From Elmis aenea (lineage: Eukaryota > Arthropoda > Insecta > Coleoptera > Elmidae), in the NCBI GenBank assembly GCA_947652605.1, contig OX393576.1, forward strand, positions 14,224,575 to 14,288,574: DNA of 64,000 nucleotides, in the 5' to 3' direction. The notes under the pieces are model-generated. The model was not told the origin of the DNA, did not search any database, and saw only the letters and a program-made list of their open reading frames with translations. This document shows, piece by piece, positions 45,009 through 56,211 of the stretch. How positions within the stretch are numbered: position 1 is the first letter of the stretch; each line of letters begins with the position of its first letter. A program made the translations under genes and the position numbers.

Positions 45009-46263
45009 ATGTACCGAAGTTGGGAATGACTTTTAAAAAACGTAAACTCGCTTTTATAACAATAATGTTCAATAAATTGTACAGTCGTCATTTGTTGTTG
45101 CCTTAGTTTATATATATATTCGTTTCTCTAATTTACATCTATCATAAACGCATATAAATCTTAATTTGACAAGGAACAGTTTGATTCTATTTTTAATATC
45201 GATTTAAAGGTGTACATGTTCCTTTAAACTTTGTAGTTCCGACAGCAAAGTTAAATATAAATATTGTTCAGATGTAGAACCGAGATATTTTTCTGATATA
45301 TTTTTATTGTTATGCAAGCATTCTATTTTTATGCGGTGTTGGTGACCTACTAAGGCCACAAAATCAGCAAAACAAGGCCGTTATCTTAGGTTGCATAAAA
45401 TTCGCTAGAGTCATCCATGTTAACATTTAGTAGTTTGTAACAGATAACGTGCAAGTTTGCAAATGTTGCCTTTTCGAATAGTCATTATTGTGAAAATGTG
45501 ATACTGCAACTATTTAATTAGAAATGTGACTCATTGTACAATAACTTAAGCTTGTAATTGAGGGTGTCAGAACTATTTCTATAAAAAAAATAGCTGAGTG
45601 TGCAAATTAATACTAAACACGTTAACTCTTAATGAAAAAGTGGCGCGTGAAGTCTTAGCCAATGCTGAAATTGATCGGATAATCATTTGTATTGAAATAG
45701 ACACGTGGGTTTCTTTAGAGAAAAACTGGTATTAGTGAATTTTGTGTTATTTACATGGATACATTTATTTGTAGAAAAATTAAGATTCAAATAACCAGAT
45801 TATAAAATGAAGATAAATCAAGTTGACGTAGTTTGAAAAAAACAATTCGTATGTCATGAAATTTAAACATCCCGTGAATATTCTCAGTTCATATTATATG
45901 GTTAATTTCCAAAAATTATCAAGCAGGCGACTTTCGTCTGTTTAATTAGATAAACTTTATTCTGCTCCAATAAAGATAAAATGTGAAAAATGGAAAAATC
46001 TTCAGGCTGCTTTGCCATATGTTCCGCCTATGCATCATCTTTTTTTTTTAATATATAAACAATTACCGCACGAAATGTAATGTATGAAGGGGAAAAAAGT
46101 TAAAGACGATGAAGTAGTGAAAATTACCACTATTTTCAATTATTCAATATGTTTATTTTTGATCACTTAAAATTTATAATAACTGGTTTGTTGTTGTTTG
46201 AAAATAACATTATTTCGTTTGATTAATAATTTTGGACTACTTTGAGCTTTGAGCCTTATCAAT
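45009..46263. other. Unique AT-rich stretch
   Basis: No gene, RNA or repeat boundary recognised. Confidence 0.45.
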
Positions 46264-47513
46264 CCGGGTGTAAATGAAATGTGGTACACCCCCTTTTTTT
46301 CTTTAGTTTTGATTTTAGATAAATGAAATTTTAGACATACGATATGTGCAAAAAACCGGGCTTTTTGAGTACATGCACACATTTGTTTCACTTTCGGTTT
46401 CGCCGGAAATGAACCCAACTTTGTTACTTTAAAGGGAACACCCTGTATATTTTTACATTTTTGGAACGAGGAAGCGATTTTGTATACAATTAGATTGTTT
46501 TGGTTAATTTTTATAACCTCAAAAAAAATTTGGAACAAAATTAATTTGTTGAAGGGTGCCGTAAATTGTAAATTTAAAATGACATTTAGGTTACTTTTAT
46601 CGACTTTGAGGTTGCGGAATCGGTTTTTTTTTTTTTTTTTTTTTACAAAAAGTCAGTTTTTTAAATGGAACTATAGTGGTACTAGCGATTATTTAAATGG
46701 AGCATCTTCTAACGAATCCATCGATACCAATAACTTGTATTTTTATTAAGAGTCAGCTTCATAAACTTCAAATTATTGTGAAGATTTATTAAAAGATCCT
46801 GTTAATCGTAGGAGACTGCATAAGTGCCAGAAAACAAATTATCGTTGTTTTACGTTTAACTACTACAGTCATTTAATTAAAAAGTCTAAAAATTTTGGTA
46901 ATCATTTTTACATAATTAGATTACTGCGATTAAAAGGATCTCTTAATAAATCTTTAAAATAATTTGAAGTTTTTGAAGCAGACTCTTAATAAAAATACAA
47001 GTTATAGGTATCGATGGATTCGTTAGAAGATGCTCTATTTAAATAACCGCTTGTACCACCATAGCTCCATTTAACAAAACTGACTTTTTGTCAAAAAAAA
47101 AAACTATTTCGCAACCTTCAATGTCGATAAAAGTAACCTAAACGTCATTTATAGTTTACAAAAACATTTTTTGGACAATTGTTGACATAATAAAAATCAA
47201 TTTATGCAGGTCACAACACCCTTAATAAAAGACTAAATTTGTTTCAAGAATTTTTTGAGGTTATAAAAATTAACCAAAATGCGCAGTTGTATCCAAAATC
47301 ACTTCCTCTTTCCAAAAATGTAAAAATATATAGGGTGTTCCATTTAAAATAACAAAGTTGGGGTCATTTCCGGCGAAACCGCAAGTGAAACAAATGTGTG
47401 CATGTGCTCAAAAAACCCGTTTTTTTTGCACATCATATGTCTAAAATTTCATTTATCTAAAACTAAAATCATAACTAAAGAAAAAGAAGGGGTTGTACTT
47501 CACTTACACCCGG
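46264..47513. mobile_element. CCGGGTG composite palindrome, copy 2
   Basis: The same architecture as 43622-44619. Outer units are 46264-46445 and 47331-47513, bounded by CCGGGTG and CACCCTG-type ends. They enclose an interior that continues the palindrome for several hundred bp more ('tctaacgaatccatcgatac', 'ttactgcgattaaaaggatc'). A long T-run (about 46626-46644) interrupts the left arm. Flanking TA has decayed. Confidence 0.85.
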
Positions 47514-47689
47514 TGTAACAGCAAAAGTAATACCTACAAGTGATTTGAATTTTTCAAAAAAAATTAGATTTTTTATTTTGTCTGATTTTTGTGCTAAAAA
47601 AGTCTCACCAAACGGTAGAATATTTAAATTAATTGGTCAATTAAGTTTCATTTAAATTTTCTTCGTTTTCTCCTTCTTTTATATGGCAT

Positions 47690-47805
47690 CTATCATCTAT
47701 GATCAATTTACAATCTAAGCTTGCCCAGTGGCAACTACCCTCTTAAAGTTACTTAACTTAAATTATTATTGGCAACAATCCATGTTTCTTAATTTCTGAT
47801 ACTCT
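47690..47805 (-). repeat. Jockey-like LINE 3' UTR fragment
   Basis: 'atggcatctat', 'caatctaagcttgcccagtg' and 'gcaactaccctcttaaagtt' match 13291-13420, the 3' UTR of the LINE at 13281-14604, in the same orientation. No coding part remains. Confidence 0.7.
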
Positions 47806-48944
47806 CAATTATGATCGATACTAGGTTATAGTTTCAAAAATTGCCTAACGCTGGTAGATTTACAAAAATTGTAACTCTTAAACATTTGACTGTTAAAAAC
47901 ACTTCCTATCTATTGTGTAAGTGTTAAACGAATATTAAGAGAAGGATATCTGTTTACTTGCCAAATAAGTTTTGAATAAATTTTGTTTATGTCATCGGTT
48001 AATGCAAATTAGTTACGTTCATTTGTTTGGTGATGTTTTTTATGTTGATTTAAACACGTTTATATACGTATTTGGAATTGATTTATGGTTAAAGTCTAGC
48101 TGTACAAGTTAATACACTTTTAAGAATGTAGGTATGCACATAATTGTGTGCAGAAATATGCGTTTAATTTTCTTTACACTCAATCTGTCAAAGTTACTAT
48201 TAATTTTCATTACTTTAGCAATATTAATTGTTGTAACGACATTTATTTTAGTAGCTTGCTCCTGAGTGATTTGTTAACTTTCTTCGTGAAGCACAAACTC
48301 TACTCTTAATTAGTACAATGACTGAAATTTGACAGTGAACATTTTTTTGATACAGTAAAATTTTTATCCAAAAATTTGGGACCATAATTACAGCGTAAAA
48401 TTATATTATCGAATCACAGTCTTTAGCTTGGAGTGATCATTTTTTGTTTCATGTTTAATCGGCTAAACGGATCTAAACATTTCTGTTTACTGTGATTTAA
48501 AATAAATTTTGGGATGTTTGAAATTGCAATGTTAAGCTAAAGCATAGTTGACCCTGAACTAACAGAGGGCAAAAACAGTTTATTTCCTGGATCTCGGCCA
48601 ACTGTTGTTCATCTCTTGAAATTCGTTAATTTATAAATATACGCTCCCAATCTTTGACGATCTCTGTTTTTTACATAGTTCGATTATTTGGCACAATTTA
48701 TTATATACCGTCTAAAATTATGAATTGTTCATGTCTTAATTTTCCTAGTGTGGAACTGCAAAGTTTGTTCCAATTAAATTGTGAAATTAAGTTTCCACCA
48801 AGTCGTATTAGTAAACATCTATTAGATTTATTTGTTTTGGTTAAGTGTTTGCTTAAAATAAAGGAAATGTAACGGAGTGATTTTTCTTGAGCAACTATTG
48901 AGATAATTATTCATCACCAAATTAATTATGTCTTTTAACTAACG
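47806..48944. other. Unique AT-rich stretch
   Basis: Nothing recognised. Confidence 0.4.
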
Positions 48945-49006
48945 TCATAGCTCTTAAGATAAGCGACATCTTCACGTTGAACCTCGAATTTGTAACACCA
49001 TGTATA
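48945..49006 (-). repeat. CAGGGTG-element terminus fragment
   Basis: 'catagctcttaagataagcg' and 'cctcgaatttgtaacacca' match the right end of 7613-8534 (8478-8534). Confidence 0.65.
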
Positions 49007-50189
49007 GCTCTATTAGTTTTTATTTTTAAAATATCCATTATTTAACTGTCCATTCAATAAGATATTGATATTTGTGTCTTTTTGTCTTTTTGTCTGCAAA
49101 TTTTGATAAATACAGTTCATGAAACATTTTTAAGCCATTTCGTATAGAGAAAGTTTGTCATCTTGTCGGTATGTTGCTACCGAAGTGCTATATTTTTGTA
49201 CAACATTTTTAATTACTATTTTCATACAATGTTGTCTTAATTAAAAGTTAAAATTTCAAACGCGCTTGTAATTTTGTAGCCCTCAACAAAATGAAGTTCT
49301 TCATAAATGATATTACTGTGTCCTTGTGGTGTTGTGTTGCGGCCTATTTGCATATAAATACGATGCCAATGATAAATTGATGTTTTCCACCACAGCTATA
49401 GTGATTTTCGATGTTATTATGACACATTCATGTCATTATTGAATAAATTGACGTTGTAGAATGCTTAGATAGGCGTTTAACTGAAGAATATTTATAAATC
49501 ATACTTTATTATTTATGTTTTATCACATGCTGTACCCTTAGGCTACTCTTGGAAGCAATAATTGTATTTAACCAGAATTATTAAACATTACTTAATATTT
49601 TGATAACGATTTAACCGTCATTTGTTTTGCAATAAGATGCCGGCATTTTTATTACTAGGTATAAACTTATAACACCATATACCTAAACGAAAACGTTTTA
49701 TATGGCGTTTCATCATGAAGTAATATTTATTATCAATTTTTTAAAGCCTATTTTTTAAGATTGACACATTTTATATTTTCATGAAAAACTTTTGACGTTA
49801 TATACAATCAAGCGAATGTACTTAGGGTTGTGTCTTAAGAGAAGCAAGGCAGTGCGCGTAATTACGGAAATTTGGAAATAGATTTAAAAGAACATGGTTT
49901 CTTCGAAAAATCAACCAGAAATTCAAAGCAAATCAATGAAGAATTATAATGAGCTGCTTCTATACAGTTTTTTAAGCAAGGAATGTAACATCTCTACATT
50001 TCAAATTTGTTATTTGTAAATGTCGCCATAATTAAAAATAATTTAGTACTACAGAATTACGCAAGAATATTATTAAATTCTAATAATGATACCGCAGACA
50101 AATAATACTGTCATTTGACATTTAGTTGGTTGTGTATTGTTTTTCTTTCACAGATCGCTTGAAAAGTGATTGATAAAATAAAATTTTTG
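49007..50189. other. Unique AT-rich stretch
   Basis: Nothing recognised. Confidence 0.4.
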
Positions 50190-50600
50190 TTGATTTATTT
50201 TAAAAAATATAAATGGCAAGTAATATCTAATTAGAAAAAAGGACAAAAGCACATGAAACTATTCCAAAGACAGTTTGACGGCCCATAAGAGAAAATGAAA
50301 TTGAGGTAATATCTCCTAAATGGAATGTGATTAAAAAGTGTAATATAATACTTACATTCTACATAAAAAAGTACAAAGAAAGTAAAAATAAAATTGAGTA
50401 AGACCAAAAAGTTACGAAAGAAAAAAGAATTTCAACATTTTCATATTTTTTGCCATAACTTTTGAAGTACGAGGCAGTTTTTACTTTAAAAAATAGGTCA
50501 TAGCTCCTCCCATACTAGGCAATAATTCGTCTAATTTAAGCAACCTGTATCTCTTATGATAAGCGAGATCCCCAATGCTATCTGGGTCAGCCTGTATACC
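50190..50600 (+). repeat. Right part of the 7613-type element
   Basis: 'gcccataagagaaaatgaaa' (50281) matches the ORF-start region of the element at 7613-8534. The end 'cttatgataagcgagatccc' and 'cagcctgtatacc' matches its right terminus. The left arm is missing. Confidence 0.6.
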
Positions 50601-50880
50601 ATTAAAATCAAAAAAGAATCTTTATATAACGTTTAAAGTCGACTATGGTTTGAATTTAAAAAAAGTTTGGTATGGATCTTGGTATCCTCTTAACTTAAAA
50701 AAAAACATTAATACCTTAATTATAAATTACGTAAAAATTAATTATTAATTACCCAGTTAACAACGTTTTTCTATCTGCCGTAGTTAAACAGATATTTGTG
50801 ATTTTTCATTTTTTACAAATAGTGTAGAAAGTTAGTAACACTGGTTAATTTATTCTTGAGACTTTCGCGGCCGTTATCCA

Positions 50881-51069
50881 TAATACAATCTTGGTTTCCG
50901 GGTTTGGAACCGCGTCTTCTATATTTAGAAGTAGTTGACGTTTCGACCATTGTGTCTTGGTCTTTTTCAAAACGACTTTTTGAAAAAGACCAAGACACAA
51001 TGGTCGAAACGTCAACTACTTCTAAATATAGAAGACGCGGTTCCAAACCCGGAAACCAAGATTGTATTA
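50881..51069. repeat. Perfect palindrome, 92-bp arms, 5-nt loop
   Basis: Arms 50881-50972 and 50978-51069 are exact inverse copies with no mismatch that I can find, around CGACT. ACTGGTTAATTTA occurs at 50840-50852 and 51069-51081, so the palindrome plus 28 bp on its left may be an insertion with a 13-bp duplication. The arm contains 'gaccaagacacaatggtcga' followed by AACGTC. This resembles the stem and GAAAC part of hammerhead-like motifs in Penelope-like retroelements, but the expected CTGANGA core is not intact (TTGAAAA). Alternatively, it is an assembly foldback. Confidence 0.9.
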
Positions 51070-51081
51070 CTGGTTAATTTA

Positions 51082-52715
51082 ACCAACTCTATGACTCTTA
51101 TAATACCAAAGATACCAACGTAGCTTGGTTTATAATTATTGTCCTCTTGTTTATATTTACGTTTCGGGTAAAATGGCTTAGCCATTACTCTTAAAATTAT
51201 GAGTTTAATAATATCAACAGTTTTTCTCAAACGTACATAAAATACCTACTTAAAATGCGTTGTTTTTGTTTTGGAAGACGCTGGACCAATTGCCCAGTCG
51301 TCTAGAGCGACTTTGTTTACCCAATCTGTCCCCAACTTAAGTATGTCGATCTAAATTCAAAGTAAATGGGGACGAACAAGCTTACAATAGTAGACTAGTT
51401 GGGTCTCGACTACTTTTTATCAACAAATTACATAGCAACCATACTAATACCCTAGTAACGGAAAACAAAAATACCTCATAAATCGGTTAAAAAATTATAA
51501 CTTTTTTTCTCCGTAAATCTATGAACTATACCAACTATACCAGGAAAAATACGCTGTTTAATATTTATTTGTAAATGTAACGTTAGCTCATGGGGAGATT
51601 GAATGAGAGGAAGGAGATATGTTATATATTTCTGTCACAAAATACAGTTTTCGTTGCTTTTATATCGCTATTCCAGAGCTTCCGACATAGATTTGTTGGG
51701 TAATTAATTTTTCGATCTTCTTACAAGAAACATTTTTCAGCTTTCATAGCTTTATGATTAATGAATTTCTTATCGATTCGGGTTTATTATTTTCGTAGAT
51801 AAATTGGTCTCTAGATTATTTGCTATTCATTTTTTAATAATGTGCTTGCATTTAATCTTGACAAAGACGATAACTTCATCCAAGCATTCATGAATTTCTT
51901 ATTTATCATAATACAAAGTTTCTTAATTTAACTAAAAGAGCCATTTAGATACGAAAAGCTTAAACTTGTAAATAAAGTATGTTGGTATTGCTGTTTTTAG
52001 TAAATGTAAAATTTTGGATTTTAAATATTTATTACTTATATCTTTATATTTAATAGTATTTTTTTGACTGATATACAAGTTATTTCAGTGGTAATATTAT
52101 ATCATCAATGTAATCTGTTTTTTCGTATATTTTGTGATTCTTGCAATATTTATTATGTAAGGGCAAAAGTTGTTTAGTTTTTGCTTTGACTTATCTCAAA
52201 TAATTACGAATTTTAATCCGTTAAATTGTGAAACTGGACATTGATTTGTATCTGGTCTATCAATATTAGTGATGCAACTAAAAATATAATTAAAAATGAC
52301 GGTTAACCAGGAAAACTAAAAATATATCGTTAATATGCTGTCACAGAAGTCAAAGTTGTTTCGTTTCTTCTTTAAAATTAAGATCAAAAGTTTTTAGAAG
52401 TTCAGTCTTATTACAAAACTTATTTAAAAGGACCACGTTTTAATAATTGAGATGTGTATCAAACATCTCAATATTAACTTAAATTAGTACGGATTAAATT
52501 ATGTATTCAATTTTTATATTAAATAATGATGTTACTTTAATATTCTGGATGATAAATATTTTAAAAATTTTAAATCGAATTGTACTGAATCGACTTGGTA
52601 ATGATTATTGATTTATTTATTTTGTTATTTAACTATAGTTTAAAATAAGTGAATAGATATTTGCTACTTCGGCAAAAATTTGGTTTCATTTAGCCATTAA
52701 TCTTTGCTGTACGAT
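51082..52715. other. Unique AT-rich stretch
   Basis: No gene, RNA or repeat boundary recognised. Confidence 0.45.
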
Positions 52716-53129
52716 AGCTTTGTTCCAGCAAGGCTATGTACGATCCAATGAACGATTAGTACAATACGCAGTATCGATATAGAGTTCCAGCATAGCCTAT
52801 GATACTTCATCGGACGGTTAGTCGGCTGTTCCAGCAGTTACCGAATCAATTCATGAACTAGTTTGTGGACGGCGAAAACAATACATGAACGAAGGCAAGA
52901 ACTGTCGCTGTTCACATCTAACAGCCTCTGGTAGCTAAGCATAGACCGCCGAATCCTACGCACTGTTGTGTTAGTACTGCTTTTTTTAAATGTTTACACT
53001 TGGGATGCTTAAATTTCTACATGTCATTTACAGTTAAAGTGTTTCGGCAGCGTTAACTTGAATTAATATATTTATTAGTCCATAGTTGACATACATATAC
53101 CAGTATAAAATTCACTGCTGGAACAAACG
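52716..53129. mobile_element. GTTTGTTCC-ended repeat, copy D
   Basis: AGCTTTGTTCCAGCA left, TGCTGGAACAAACG right. Shares 'cgcagtatcgatata', 'gacggttagtcggctgttcc' and 'catgtcatttacagtta' with copies A-C. Confidence 0.7.
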
Positions 53130-54580
53130 TGATGTCTATTTGCAAAGGTCGCAACAACTTTACGTGAAAACTTATTTTCTCGGATATGCCAGACTTGAGG
53201 CGGCAGCATTATTCTTCTATTACACTTGACGAATTTTAAAATGTTTAAGTACTTAAACGTGTGGGCGCGCTGTAAACTAAATCGTAGCTAAAGACATAAC
53301 ACTATGCCTTTGTGTCATATTCCGCGCTCATAACTTACACGATCCATAAACATTATCGCTCGTAATCATTTTCATATTAGTGTTATGTTCTCAACTATTA
53401 TTGTTTGATAGTGTTTTAATAATTGTTTATAACACTTGCGTACTAAACCGTTCTTAATGCGTTATTTAAGTGTCTCGATTTAAAGTTAACGACCTCAGCG
53501 TTTGTTGATGTATTGTATATTACATAAATTCAGTATTTATTGTTCTGATTAAAACTCTATAGTCAGTTTTGTATGGGGTATAAAATTAATTAAAAACATT
53601 AAAACGTACAATCACAGAGGTGGAACTGTTTTAGAAAAAAAAAATTTATCGTGTTTTATTTTAGACAACTTTTGTTTTGCCTATAATTGGTAACTAAATT
53701 TGGGTGTAGAATTTACTAAACTAACAATATGCAGTTTTTAAAGTATATTTACTTCAAGGTTAGGACTTTTTTTTGGGAAATTACTTATTAGTGAACAGTG
53801 TTGAATGTCTTCTTCTTCATCTACATATCCATATCTATATTCTAGCTAGAGCAATCTTAATTTTGGGAGTTGTTACCCGTTTAACATGGAAGCCCCGCAT
53901 AATATATAAATTAAATAAAGGTTACTTACACTCGGCCAACTCTAATTAATTATTGATGGGGAAATCAATGTTACATTGTGTGTACATTATTAATGTGCAT
54001 AGCTTTACTCCGATCCCTCATTATGCATTCTTGTAATTTAGAGTGATGCTTCCGTAAACAGCGGACAAGTCTGCTAGTGCACATCCATATGTTGCCAGTT
54101 TAGAATTGATTGTACTAATTGATTAAGGAAGTTTTGGTAAGAAAAATTTACTGATTTTACTTTACTTTAAACTGTAGAGGTCATTTTATCAAAGGAAAAA
54201 TAAAGTTCGTCTTGTTAACATGTGAAATGTTCAGAAGGTAATTAACACATTCATTTTTTCTTTTACCGTGTATTTTATTCAAATTTTAAATACGTTACAT
54301 CGCCACTTAAACGCTACTAAACACGTTGACTGCTAAGGATCTCCGAGGTCAATTTGGGATAGGCTGTATCATCCATCAACTGAACAAAGTCATGCCCAAC
54401 CAAGCCGAGTCGAGTATACATTTTGTGTTTTCTTACACCGTGGTTAATTTTCCATTTTAATCCCAGAAACTCACCACCCGTAGCTCGTAGCAGTACAAGT
54501 TAGTTAACTAGTAATAACTGGGCCAGATCGCCACGAATCAACGTGTTAAACATACCTTTTTACAGGTTTGGTGAAAATTG
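53130..54580. other. Unique stretch, no gene
   Basis: 54290-54560 is GC-richer than average and non-repetitive within the window, without coding signature. Confidence 0.45.
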
Positions 54581-54662
54581 CTCGAAAACAATTTCTCGAA
54601 AGAAAATTGCTCGAAAAATTGTTCCTCGAAAGCCTAGATGCTCGAATAACAATTTCTCGAAA
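54581..54662 (+). repeat. 15-bp tandem array, CTCGAA core
   Basis: CTCGA occurs at 54581, 54595, 54610, 54625, 54641 and 54656, spaced 14-16 bp. Units alternate 'tgctcgaaaa' and 'tttctcgaaa'. It ends 18 bp before the large palindrome at 54680. Confidence 0.85.
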
Positions 54663-54679
54663 AGAAAATAATTGCTTTC

Positions 54680-55986
54680 AACTATACACAGTGTTTTGTT
54701 TTTGCGTTCTAATACCAAACATTGTTTTTTTTATTTGGACAACTATGTATATTTTGTAATTTTTGGATGTAAATTTAAATTCTCTTTCAAAAATATTATA
54801 GGTTGTTTATGTTTAAAATGAACCGTTTTTGAGTTATTAAGGGTTTTTTGAAAATTTTGACAGATGCAGACCTCTAAAAAAATATTTATATTTATTAACA
54901 TAACACTACCAGAGCAATTTACTCTGGTAATTTATTAGACAATAGTGTCATAGTAATTGTTGACTAGTTACATTTTTAAAATGATATACAGGATGTTCGT
55001 TATACTCGGTCCATTTCGCTAAACTTTAAACGCATATGTCATCTTCTTTTTAATGGAACACCCTATATATTTTTACATTTTCTTGTAGAAAATGTAATTA
55101 TCTTTCAAAGTTGTTAAGCATGTTTTATGTCTAAATATAATATTTTTGAAGTTATTTGGTTTCTTATGATTATTTGCAAGTATTTTACCTAAAATATCAG
55201 TAGTAGCCTTTGAAAATTCAAAACAATTTGTATAAACTGTCAACCAGAACAGTTAATCGGCACAATTTCCACTATTATGCCACTAAAAATCCATATTTGT
55301 TAAAAGCGTAGATACACAACATACATGGCAGCAAATAACACCAGAATGCTGTGTATCTACAGTTCTTGAAAAATATGAATTTTTAGTGGCATAATAGTGG
55401 AAATTGTGCCGATTAACTGTTCTGGTTGACAGTTTATACAAATTGTTTTGAATTCTCAAAGGCTACTACTGATATTTTGGGTAAAATACTTGCAAATAAT
55501 CATAAGAAACCAAATAACAAAAATATTATATTTAGACATAAAACATGCTTAACAACTTTGAAAGATAATTAAATTTTCTACAAGAAAATGTAAAAATATA
55601 TAGGGTATTCCATTAAAAAGAAGATGAGATATGCGTTTAAAGTTTAGCGAAATGGACCGAGTATAACGAACATCCTGTATATCATTTTAAAAATGTAACT
55701 AGTCAACAATTACTATGACACTATTGTCTAATAAATTACCAGAGTAAATTGCTCTGGTGTTGTTATGTTAATAAATATAAATATTTTTATAGAGGTCTGC
55801 ATCTGTCAAAATTTAAAAAAAAACGTTAATAACTCAAAAACGGTTTATTTTAGACATAAACAACCTACAATATTTTTGAAAGAGAATTTAATTTGACATC
55901 CAAAAATTACAAAATGTACATAGTGTTCCATATAAAAAAAAACATGTTTGGTATCAGTGCGCAAAAACAAAACACTGTGTATAGTT
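54680..55986. mobile_element. 1.3-kb near-complete palindrome
   Basis: The arms are centred on about 55333 and extend over 600 bp each with few differences. The ends are AACTATACACAGTGTTTTG and its inverse. Each arm holds a 77-bp unit (54989-55065 and 55601-55677) with CAGGATGTTC/TAGGGTATTC-type ends next to TATA. The element at 22880-23790 is a relative with an extra outer shell and a deleted inner left arm. Confidence 0.9.
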
Positions 55987-56113
55987 CCTCAGCATCCACA
56001 ATCTATTTTTCATTTCGCACGTTGCATCCTTTAAAGTAGATACCAAAAAATCAAAAAGAACCCTGTCCAAACTGAGATCAAACCGTTCATTCGAACAGTT
56101 CATTGTTCCTTTT
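55987..56113. other. Short spacer
   Basis: Nothing recognised. Confidence 0.4.
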
Positions 56114-56211
56114 AGGTCTGATTGCATAATAGCTAAACCCTGGGTTAACGCCAAAAACTTGAAATTAACCCTGGGTTAATCCCGGGTTTACCTTTTATGC
56201 AACCGGGCCTT
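56114..56211. repeat. Hairpin MITE with TTAACCC motifs
   Basis: 'attgcataatagctaaaccc' and its inverse 'gggtttaccttttatgcaac' form arms of about 42 bp. GGGTTAA/TTAACCC is repeated near the loop. Confidence 0.7.

Noticed and set aside
50813..51077. Two open frames on opposite strands with the same peptide
   Set aside because: The shared peptide is a direct result of the perfect palindrome, not evidence of coding.
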